Assembly: GCA_030018645.1 (NCBI GenBank)
Contig: JASEHX010000074.1
Coordinates: forward strand, 1-6,308
Direction: 5' to 3'
Source of the DNA: Candidatus Margulisiibacteriota bacterium
Lineage (GTDB): Bacteria > Margulisbacteria > WOR-1 > O2-12-FULL-45-9
DNA: 6,308 nt
Positions 1-6,151 of this stretch are shown piece after piece. Below the pieces are notes generated by a model. The model was given only the letters and a program-made list of their open reading frames with translations, did no database searches and was not told the DNA's origin. The stretch's first letter is position 1. The number at the start of each line of letters is the position of its first letter. The position numbers were made by a program, and so were the translations under genes.

Positions 1-30
1 TCGGCAGAAGAGTATTGTCTTAAATTTTAT

Positions 31-36
31 CTATTA
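31..36 (-). other. Tandem in-frame stop codons ending the epimerase gene
   Basis: The TAA stop (34-36) is followed at once by an in-frame TAG (31-33), giving a doubled stop. The remaining 30 bases to the window edge show no start codon with a ribosome binding site and no terminator hairpin, so the end of the transcript lies outside the window. Confidence 0.8.
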
Positions 37-1011
37 TTTGACAAAGTTTGCAGTATTACTTGGATACAGATTTCTTATATATGCAATTTCCGCAGCCAGT
101 CCTTGCTCAATCCCGGTTTGCGGTGCATAACCAAGGACGTTTCGGGCTTTGGTCAAATCGGCCGAGGTGTGACGGACATTGCCGGGCGGGTTGTCAATCC
201 AGGTAATTTCAGCTTGATCTTGACCGATTAGTCTTTGCAAAATTTCAATCACCTGCGGGATAGTTACGACTTTCCCCCCGCCTACATTGAAAACTTCGCC
301 AGCTGGAGCAAATCTAGCCAGTAAATTGGCCTGCACTACATCTCCAACGAAAGTAAAATCCCTCCCCACTTGGTCGCGATGGGCGCGGATGGGTTGGCCG
401 GCGAGCATGACTTTAATAAATTGGTGGAAGGACATGTCTGGCCGCTGGCCGGGGCCATAGACGGAAAAATAACGCAACGCAACAACCGGGATATGAAAAT
501 TGGCAAAATAGGCCAGACAAATTTGTTCGGCGGATAATTTGGTAACGCCGTAAGGAGAAAAGGGGCGACAGGGAGCAGTTTCGGCCAGTGCCTGTCCGCC
601 CGCATCCCCATAAGCGGAAGAAGATGAAGCGTATACAAAACGCTTGAGAGTATCAATTCCAATCAAGGCTTCAAGCAAGCGTTGGGTAGCTAAAATATTA
701 TTATTTACATAATCCTCAAAAGACGCGCCCCAACTGGTGCGCACGCCGGGCGTGGCCGCTTGGTGGAAAACATATCTAAAGCGACCTTCTCTGGCCAAGG
801 CTTCCAAGTCAGCTTCCAATAAGTTGCCTTCGATTAAAGTAAAATTGGGCCGACGGCGCAAAGCAGCCACGTTCATTTCTTTAATTTCTCGCGGATAATT
901 GGGGGCAAAGCAATCAATGCCGACCACTTGCGTCTTTCTATCCAGGACCAATCTTTTTGCCAGATTGCTGCCGATAAAACCAGCGGCGCCGGTGATTAGT
1001 ACTTTGGGCAT
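34..1011 (-). CDS. NAD-dependent nucleotide-sugar epimerase/dehydratase (extended SDR; UDP-glucose/UDP-glucuronate 4-epimerase type)
   Basis: This 325-residue enzyme of the extended short-chain dehydrogenase/reductase class most likely inverts C4 of a UDP-hexose or UDP-hexuronate through a 4-keto intermediate, using bound NAD. It begins with the dinucleotide motif TGAAGFIG (7-14), and Asp33 closes the second strand, where it would bind the NAD ribose. HQAATPGVR (83-91) follows; then YASSSSAYG (127-135) supplies the catalytic Ser, and SPYGVTK (152-158) the Tyr154/Lys158 pair. RYFSVYGPGQRPDM (180-193) and RDFTFVGDVV (217-226) are typical of the UDP-glucuronate/UDP-glucose 4-epimerase branch. 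Length is normal and no catalytic residue is missing. The start lies 12 bases after the radical SAM stop, with an AGAGG site just upstream. It ends in TAA directly followed by an in-frame TAG. It is the last gene visible in the operon and could convert the product of the pyrophosphorylase upstream. The exact sugar cannot be read from the sequence; a 4,6-dehydratase or a decarboxylase of the same superfamily is less likely. Confidence 0.9.
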   Translation of the reverse strand: MPKVLITGAAGFIGSNLAKRLVLDRKTQVVGIDCFAPNYPREIKEMNVAALRRRPNFTLIEGNLLEADLEALAREGRFRYVFHQAATPGVRTSWGASFEDYVNNNILATQRLLEALIGIDTLKRFVYASSSSAYGDAGGQALAETAPCRPFSPYGVTKLSAEQICLAYFANFHIPVVALRYFSVYGPGQRPDMSFHQFIKVMLAGQPIRAHRDQVGRDFTFVGDVVQANLLARFAPAGEVFNVGGGKVVTIPQVIEILQRLIGQDQAEITWIDNPPGNVRHTSADLTKARNVLGYAPQTGIEQGLAAEIAYIRNLYPSNTANFVK

Positions 1012-1015
1012 AATT

Positions 1016-1020
1016 CCTCT
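1016..1020 (-). promoter_or_regulatory. Ribosome binding site of the epimerase gene
   Basis: AGAGG on the minus strand lies four bases (AATT) before the ATG at 1011. It takes up most of the 12-base gap after the radical SAM stop codon, so the two genes are probably translated from one message. Confidence 0.65.
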
Positions 1021-1023
1021 CTT

Positions 1024-2364
1024 TTATAAAAAGTCAACGTGCGGGTGCTGTTTGCCCCGTAATGTTTCTAATGTTTGCTTGATGCCGGCAGTTTCTGCGC
1101 TAATTAAGGGGAAAGGGAAAGCGTTGAGAACTTTGTTCATATAAGTCAAAACACAAATCGGTGGGCAGGAACGATGGAATAATTCTTGGTTTAAGCGCTG
1201 GATAACTTTTTTTCTTTGCGGCCCGCGCCAAATATTGGCAAAAGAACTGACCGCCAGGTCTCCTATGCAAAAATCGGGGTTGCCGTTCTGCTCGGCGCAA
1301 AGATAGACCTTTCCGTCGTAAGCAATGCTTACCCGCCAGGGATGTGCCAAGCAAAAGGGAACTTGGGTTTGCTGTGGGCGAAGGATATCCTCAAACCGCT
1401 CTTCAATAAATATGGAAGAAAGTCCCCTAATCCCCGCCGCAGCCGGCAGGACTAATCCGCGATATTTTGTCCCCGCGTCGGCCGCCAATTCAGCGGAAAG
1501 CTGGGTTTTATCTGCGCCGCCGTAATGGACCGTTGGGCGGAAAGCGATATAATCAATCCGGCCGCCGGAGGGGTCAATTAGGGAATGGAGAAAAGAGCCA
1601 AAATCGCCGATAACTGCCAAATTGCGTTCATTGACGATTATCCCCAATCCGACCGTTGTCCTAACTCGCGGATCAAGTTTAAGAATTGCAATGTGTTTTA
1701 ATATGCCAAGAATTTGGGAAAAATAGTGCCGGCGCGACGGATAGCAATGAAAGCGGCGGTGAGATTCTGGAGTAGGAGCGTTAATGCTGATGCGAATAAA
1801 GGCCGGCGCAATTTCAAACAATAGGGTTTCAACCATTTTCCTGGTTAACATTGATCCGTTAGTGAAAAGCCCGTTTTGCATGCCAAGCGTTTTGGCAAAG
1901 CGCATCCCGTCCAGGAATTGTGGATGTAAGGTCGGTTCTCCGCCGCCGGTCCAAATGATTCCTTTTACTCCTGCTCTGGACAATTCCTCTAACAAATGTT
2001 TCATCAGCACAAAGTCCATATAGCGTTTCCCTTTTTCCGCGGCGGTGCGCGTTTTCCAATCGCGGTAGGTGCAGTCGGGGCAGGCAAAGGTACACTCTAA
2101 AGTTGGCACGAATTCGGCGGTAATGGGCTTTACTTCATAGATATTGCCTTGTAGAAAGGCATCGATCTGCGGCAAGTGGTGGATCCACTTTCCAAAACCA
2201 AAAGGGCCATAGCGTTCTCTTGAGCGGTACGATTGTTGGATGCGGGCGGCAATTTCTTCCATACTGCGTGGGGGAGTAAAATTTCTAATAAAAGAAACAC
2301 GCCTTTGGGCGGGAAGGGTATCAGCAAAAAATCCCGCATATTGTCGGAGGTGAATTCTTACCAT
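1024..2364 (-). CDS. Radical SAM protein with SPASM/twitch-like C-terminal cysteine region
   Basis: The 446-residue protein is a radical SAM enzyme, which uses a [4Fe-4S] cluster and S-adenosylmethionine to make a 5'-deoxyadenosyl radical. The cluster ligands are Cys91, Cys95 and Cys98 (CTFACPDC, the canonical CxxxCxxC). TGGGEP at 139-144 is the SAM-binding GGE-type motif, and RISINAP at 191-197 sits on a core strand. The C-terminal part has Cys338, Cys356 (in DGKVYLC), Cys366 followed by IGDL, an IW near 378-379, and a C-P-P-I-C pair at 400-404. This is the layout of SPASM or twitch regions that hold auxiliary Fe-S clusters. The ~80 residues ahead of the core, with a FGKWIHHLPQID stretch, match no domain I recognise. 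The stop of the upstream gene lies 20 bases away, and a GGAG site sits 8 bases before the ATG. The substrate is unknown. Neighbouring nucleotide-sugar genes suggest carbohydrate chemistry such as epimerisation or dehydration, but peptide maturation cannot be excluded. Family call secure; function open. Confidence 0.88.
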   Translation of the reverse strand: MVRIHLRQYAGFFADTLPAQRRVSFIRNFTPPRSMEEIAARIQQSYRSRERYGPFGFGKWIHHLPQIDAFLQGNIYEVKPITAEFVPTLECTFACPDCTYRDWKTRTAAEKGKRYMDFVLMKHLLEELSRAGVKGIIWTGGGEPTLHPQFLDGMRFAKTLGMQNGLFTNGSMLTRKMVETLLFEIAPAFIRISINAPTPESHRRFHCYPSRRHYFSQILGILKHIAILKLDPRVRTTVGLGIIVNERNLAVIGDFGSFLHSLIDPSGGRIDYIAFRPTVHYGGADKTQLSAELAADAGTKYRGLVLPAAAGIRGLSSIFIEERFEDILRPQQTQVPFCLAHPWRVSIAYDGKVYLCAEQNGNPDFCIGDLAVSSFANIWRGPQRKKVIQRLNQELFHRSCPPICVLTYMNKVLNAFPFPLISAETAGIKQTLETLRGKQHPHVDFL

Positions 2365-2372
2365 AAATTAAT

Positions 2373-2376
2373 CTCC
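2373..2376 (-). promoter_or_regulatory. Ribosome binding site of the radical SAM gene
   Basis: GGAG on the minus strand lies eight bases (ATTAATTT) before the ATG at 2364, inside the 20-base gap after the TGA stop of the upstream gene. This supports the chosen start. Confidence 0.7.
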
Positions 2377-2384
2377 ACATTGAT

Positions 2385-4454
2385 TCAATAATTAAGCGTC
2401 CGCAGGAGGTGGTTTTTTTCCAAAAATTCTCTTACCGCTTCTTTTAATAATACTAAACGAAGCGGGTTAATGTATCGCTGGGTGCGGGGAACCCTTAAAA
2501 ATTGAGTTCTAACATTACCCGTGATATCGCCGAGTAAAGTCGCCTGTTCAAAATATTTGCGGCCGCGGATGCGATTGGGGCGCACCCAAACCGGAGGAGC
2601 ATAATTAAACGCAAAAGCACCCAAGCGGAAAGTAAAATTACAGCTATTAAAAGGTGTTTCCCAAATGCGGGCCTGTTCCGTCAATTCTTCGGGCAAGACA
2701 AAATGTTCCAATAGGCGTGGTATCCCATCAAGCATTACCGGGATCCCGCCGGCTTCGATGGCTCTCTGGTTTACCAGTTCAACGGTTGCGGCAAATTGTG
2801 TCCTGGCGTGCCGGCCAAGGATTTTTCGGTACAATGGACTGCTGATATCTGCGGCCAGGTTACTGTCGCTGGAGCAGAAAAGGTGACGGATTCCCAGTTT
2901 CATGGCAAGTTCCAGCATCCCGCTGGTCTTAAACAAGAGCGGGAATTGACCATGTCCGCTTCCAAAAAAAAGCAGTCTTTTTTTCTCCGGGTCCCTTGCC
3001 AAATTGCCGCTGCGGTCCAGTAAAGGAAAGACGCCGGGTTGTTCAAAAAAATGGACTTGATTGGAGTCCAAGCCAAAATACTGGCTAGCTGTAAAATGAT
3101 CCCTTACAATCCTTCCTCTTTCTCCCGCCGGTATCATAATGAACCAATGGATAATTGTAGCACTTATTTCTTGGGCGGCTAATATGTCAGCGGCTTGGAT
3201 TCCCAAGAAACTAGTATTTAATTCACAGATAGGGTAGGCCCCAATCGAGACGGGAGAGGGTGTTCCAAGGAACTCCATTCCGGCGCCGGTAATTATCGTG
3301 CCGCGGGCAAGAAATGGCAATTCGGCTAATCCAGCTGATTCTAATTCGGTATCTTCGATGGGGCCAATTTCATCGAGTTCATATGGTTTTAGTATCCGAA
3401 TTTCACCTTCAATTTGTCCGGTTATTGGCGAGAAGGCCAAAGCTCTTTTCCTGAAAGCGGCCAATTCTGCCCAATCAATTTGTTGTAAATCTTTCAATAA
3501 GGCGGTTAATTCGTCAAAATTGACAATATCTTTGAAAACACAAGCTTGGCTGTTTTCAGCGGCAGTGAGGATTAAGAGAGTCTGTTCTGGCGCCAATAAA
3601 TTGCCCCTGACAATTTGGGCAACATACGGGCTAACCGCGTCCAATTTTTCTTCAGGGAGAAAAGATTGAAATGCAAGGCGGGCTGACGGATCGGCATGCT
3701 CCATGCCTAAAAATGGTACAGCTAGCAGCGTCCTAAACAGTCCGGTTTCTCTGCGGGCAAATTCTTCAAAAGAAGTCACCTTGGCGGGATCTTCAATTTC
3801 CACTACCCGATCGGCAAATCGGCGGGCGACTTCAGCAATAGCTATCATTGATAAATTTGGAAAGGGAGAGAAGTGTTCAAATCCCAAACCAGCCGGGGCG
3901 AGCGCCGCCAGCGGGAAAATGCCTAAAAATGGGGACTTGTAATTGTAAAAGATTGAAGGAACGGCCCGTGCAAAAATCCGTTCGCCATGAATTTTGAGAT
4001 AAGCCGGGATCAGTCCGGTTTGCCAGTCATGGCAGACCACAACGTCGGGCGGTGCGGCGTGATTTTGAAGAAAAAGTAAGGTCCCTAGAGAAAAAAAGAT
4101 GATTCTTAATAGTTCATCTGGTTCAGCATAGATTTTTTCCCGATCAAAAAGGGCTGGATTGCCGATCGAAAAGAATTGGATATCACCCAAGTGTCCTTCT
4201 TTGACGTTTACTGGTAAAAGTTTTTCCGGCGCAAGCTGAACAGAATGGGGTAAGGTTAGAAACGCTGGTTTGTGGGTAGATACCGGACGATGTTCGGGGA
4301 TGACTACCGAGCAATTGATTCCAAGCTTCCTCAATTCCGCCGGGATTCCACAGGCAAAAAAGCCAGGTCCCGGCCCGGCATGGGCAAAGGGCTGTAAGGC
4401 CCAGCTAATATGGTATACATTTAGTAGGGCTTTTTTGGCTGGTGAAAACTGCAT
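2385..4454 (-). CDS. Fusion of a GT5 glycogen/starch synthase N-terminal domain with a degenerate UAP-like (UDPGP) pyrophosphorylase domain
   Basis: This 689-residue protein has two halves. Residues ~10-258 follow the N-terminal Rossmann domain of GT5 glycogen synthases: PFAHAGPGPG (22-31) lies where family members have PFAKVGGLGD; CHDWQTGLIPAYL (141-153) matches the HANDWHTALVPLYL type; a FLGIFP segment (176-181) matches YQGIFP; an ADRVVEI stretch (215-220) and an NGID-like segment near 249-255 follow. The catalytic C-terminal GT-B domain is missing. Residues ~260-312 are unassigned. Residues ~313-689 resemble UDP-N-acetylhexosamine pyrophosphorylases: FLGIQAADIL (416-425), a YFGL...VHFFEQ stretch (459-471), GSGHGQFP (498-505), SDSNL (529-533), GGIPVMLDGIPRLLEH (569-584), PFNSCNF (601-607), VPRTQRYINPLR (655-666). 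Key active-site residues are replaced in both halves, so a regulatory or scaffold role is likely. The ATG is the only possible start near here, because an in-frame TAA lies five codons upstream; its ribosome binding site is weak. The stop is TGA. Confidence 0.66.
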   Translation of the reverse strand: MQFSPAKKALLNVYHISWALQPFAHAGPGPGFFACGIPAELRKLGINCSVVIPEHRPVSTHKPAFLTLPHSVQLAPEKLLPVNVKEGHLGDIQFFSIGNPALFDREKIYAEPDELLRIIFFSLGTLLFLQNHAAPPDVVVCHDWQTGLIPAYLKIHGERIFARAVPSIFYNYKSPFLGIFPLAALAPAGLGFEHFSPFPNLSMIAIAEVARRFADRVVEIEDPAKVTSFEEFARRETGLFRTLLAVPFLGMEHADPSARLAFQSFLPEEKLDAVSPYVAQIVRGNLLAPEQTLLILTAAENSQACVFKDIVNFDELTALLKDLQQIDWAELAAFRKRALAFSPITGQIEGEIRILKPYELDEIGPIEDTELESAGLAELPFLARGTIITGAGMEFLGTPSPVSIGAYPICELNTSFLGIQAADILAAQEISATIIHWFIMIPAGERGRIVRDHFTASQYFGLDSNQVHFFEQPGVFPLLDRSGNLARDPEKKRLLFFGSGHGQFPLLFKTSGMLELAMKLGIRHLFCSSDSNLAADISSPLYRKILGRHARTQFAATVELVNQRAIEAGGIPVMLDGIPRLLEHFVLPEELTEQARIWETPFNSCNFTFRLGAFAFNYAPPVWVRPNRIRGRKYFEQATLLGDITGNVRTQFLRVPRTQRYINPLRLVLLKEAVREFLEKNHLLRTLNY

Positions 4455-4513
4455 ATTGACCCCGCAGGTTTATCTTACCAATGGTGAAAAAATTTCAATA
4501 TTTGTAGCTTTTT
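4455..4513 (-). promoter_or_regulatory. Largest intergenic gap of the operon; possible weak internal promoter
   Basis: This 59-base gap separates the two pyrophosphorylase-like genes. It contains a TTGAAA (4493-4498, five of six matches to a -35 box) and, after a short 15-base spacer, TAAGAT (4472-4477, four of six matches to a -10 box). The spacing is poor and the match could be chance. No stem-loop with a following T-run is seen on the minus strand, so read-through from the upstream gene is expected. Confidence 0.15.
4460..4463 (-). promoter_or_regulatory. Weak ribosome binding site of the GT5/UDPGP fusion gene
   Basis: Only a GGGG run, five bases (TCAAT) before the ATG at 4454, could serve as a Shine-Dalgarno site. 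It is clearly poorer than the site of the upstream pyrophosphorylase gene and may give lower translation of the fusion protein, but the start is still forced by an upstream in-frame stop. Confidence 0.45.
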
Positions 4514-6151
4514 TTACCCGCGACTAAACTCATCTGGTAAATTTCCTGCCTCATCCATAGCCACCAGGATGGGGTCGAAATTATACCGCATCATTCTTTC
4601 GGCCAAATGAAAGCGGGCTTGAGCCCCGTGCTTGCCCAATAAAGTTTCTCTCCAGCCAGATATTTTTTTAGCAACGAGAGTGTAATAATCGGCATAACCC
4701 AAGCCGTGTAAAAATCCCTGCGGTGCATGGTCAGCAGCTTGCTGGGGGCCTTTCAATCCATCAAATAGGTTGCGAGTGATTTCATCAACCACCAAAGTCC
4801 CGCCGCCGCATCGGTTGGCTGCGGTTAATTCATAGCCCATCCAGGTTTCCAGCCCGACCATATGGATAAATCTCCCCCTAACTACGGTTGGTTTGGATAC
4901 GATACTGACTTGCGGAGGTTGGGCGGCAAGTTGATCAAAACCAGCAATAACCCTTTCGAGGTTGCCCCAAAGAAAAGTAGTGTTTAATGTCGCGGGCGGC
5001 CTTTGATTGGAAACATATGAGTCGGGGATGCAGGGGGTTTCCACTTGTAGTCCATTGCCAAAGTAACCGCCAAATTGACCATTTGCATTTGGTACGGCGA
5101 GCATGGTCATTTGGTCCAACGTGCCTCTTTGCTGGGAAGCGCCGAGAAAAGCGGGCAAAAGTAAAACCCAAATAAACTCGTCACCGTTGGTTGAAATAAC
5201 CGTTTTAACTCCAACTTCCCGCATTGCCCCCATAATCCCGTAGGTATGAGCCAACCTTGGATTATCTCCATGGCCGGCAGGGTAGAATTCGGGCAGTGCA
5301 GTTAAAGCCTCGTCATTTAAATCATAGCGTTGTGCTTCTTGCTGGCACCATAAAAGCATGTCTTCCTTCCAACGGCTGGCGTCAGTTTTAGTTCGTATAT
5401 GTTTGGCATACTGGCCGGCAGAGAAAGGTATGACCATTTCAGAAATCGGTAAGGCAACTTCCTGCGATAGGGCGTATTCAGCCAAGGTTTCAATCAACAT
5501 GCCTTTAAAAGTGCGCGGCTCGCCGTTTACTTCGGTTCCTTCAATCGGATAAAGGTTGCGGTTCCTCTCGGCAGAAACCCCGTGCCTTTGAGCCCAGACA
5601 TTATATTTTGGGAGCTCTTTGGCAGCGCGCATTCCGGCGCCGCCCCCAACATCTAGTAAACCAATGGAGGCATAGCCGGTGCCGCCGGTACGTCCCCTGA
5701 TAATAGCTAATCCACGATCAAATGCATCCAAAAACTCTTGCGGTGAACTAAAGATTGGATTGCTATTGTCTGTTTCTCTTGTTCCAGCGGTTAATGGCCG
5801 CATTGCTTCGCGTGGGTATGGGGTAAAATCTTTATCCCCCAGCCGATTGCCCAATTCAATTAAAGCACCCTGTATTTTATAAAATTGTTCAACCCGGTCA
5901 TATAACAGGCTTTTGGGAACGGCGTGTCCTTGTAAGGCAGGAGGCAGTCCGACTAAGTTTCCTAGTTCCCGATCCCTTCTTCCTAAAATTTCTGCTCGGA
6001 TCGCAGCTTGGAATTCCGGATTAAAATTCCTCCTGGTTAATGCTTTGGGTAATCCAAGGGTTCTTCTCAAAAAACCGGCCGTAACTACTCTTTCTCTGTG
6101 CTGAATTGGGACAGCATCCATAAACGAACCAGACCGTAATAAAGAAACCAT
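4514..6151 (-). CDS. Divergent UDPGP-family nucleotide-sugar pyrophosphorylase (UTP-sugar-1-phosphate uridylyltransferase-like)
   Basis: The 545-residue soluble protein is probably an enzyme that makes a UDP-sugar from a sugar 1-phosphate and UTP. Motifs typical of eukaryote-type UDP-glucose pyrophosphorylases appear in the family order: a nucleotide-binding loop GGGAGMRAAKELPK at residues 169-182 (family pattern GGxGTR...PK, with Arg175 and Lys182 kept); PAGHGD at 291-296 (family PPGHGD); TNGDE at 321-325 (family NVDN, metal-binding Asp324 kept); LNTTFLWGNL at 389-398 (family FNTNNLWVNL); Lys420 before a GLETWMG stretch at 433-439 (family LETAMG). The first ~160 residues are an N-terminal region I cannot assign, and no left-handed beta-helix tail is evident. 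The ATG start is supported by a near-perfect ribosome binding site 6 bases upstream; the next Met, residue 11, has none. It is the first complete gene of a four-gene operon. The fold is fairly secure; the substrate is unknown, and the strong divergence leaves room for another sugar or nucleotide. Confidence 0.68.
   Translation of the reverse strand: MVSLLRSGSFMDAVPIQHRERVVTAGFLRRTLGLPKALTRRNFNPEFQAAIRAEILGRRDRELGNLVGLPPALQGHAVPKSLLYDRVEQFYKIQGALIELGNRLGDKDFTPYPREAMRPLTAGTRETDNSNPIFSSPQEFLDAFDRGLAIIRGRTGGTGYASIGLLDVGGGAGMRAAKELPKYNVWAQRHGVSAERNRNLYPIEGTEVNGEPRTFKGMLIETLAEYALSQEVALPISEMVIPFSAGQYAKHIRTKTDASRWKEDMLLWCQQEAQRYDLNDEALTALPEFYPAGHGDNPRLAHTYGIMGAMREVGVKTVISTNGDEFIWVLLLPAFLGASQQRGTLDQMTMLAVPNANGQFGGYFGNGLQVETPCIPDSYVSNQRPPATLNTTFLWGNLERVIAGFDQLAAQPPQVSIVSKPTVVRGRFIHMVGLETWMGYELTAANRCGGGTLVVDEITRNLFDGLKGPQQAADHAPQGFLHGLGYADYYTLVAKKISGWRETLLGKHGAQARFHLAERMMRYNFDPILVAMDEAGNLPDEFSRG

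Noticed and set aside
336..662. A 108-codon minus-strand frame inside the epimerase gene
   Set aside because: It is out of frame within a gene with a complete set of SDR motifs, and its translation resembles no protein.
2365..2384. Possible programmed frameshift or gene fusion at the junction of the fusion gene and the radical SAM gene
   Set aside because: The TGA stop and the following ATG with its own GGAG site are clear, the frames have separate complete domains, and no slippery sequence is seen.
3298..3669. A 123-codon plus-strand open frame
   Set aside because: It lies wholly antisense to the GT5/UDPGP fusion gene, gives a low-complexity Ser/Asn/Ala-rich peptide without motifs, and shows no plausible ribosome binding site; it is a shadow frame.
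2385..4454. Simple annotation of the 689-residue protein as glycogen synthase
   Set aside because: Only the N-terminal domain matches; the C-terminal GT-B domain with its catalytic residues is absent and the KxGGL motif is altered.
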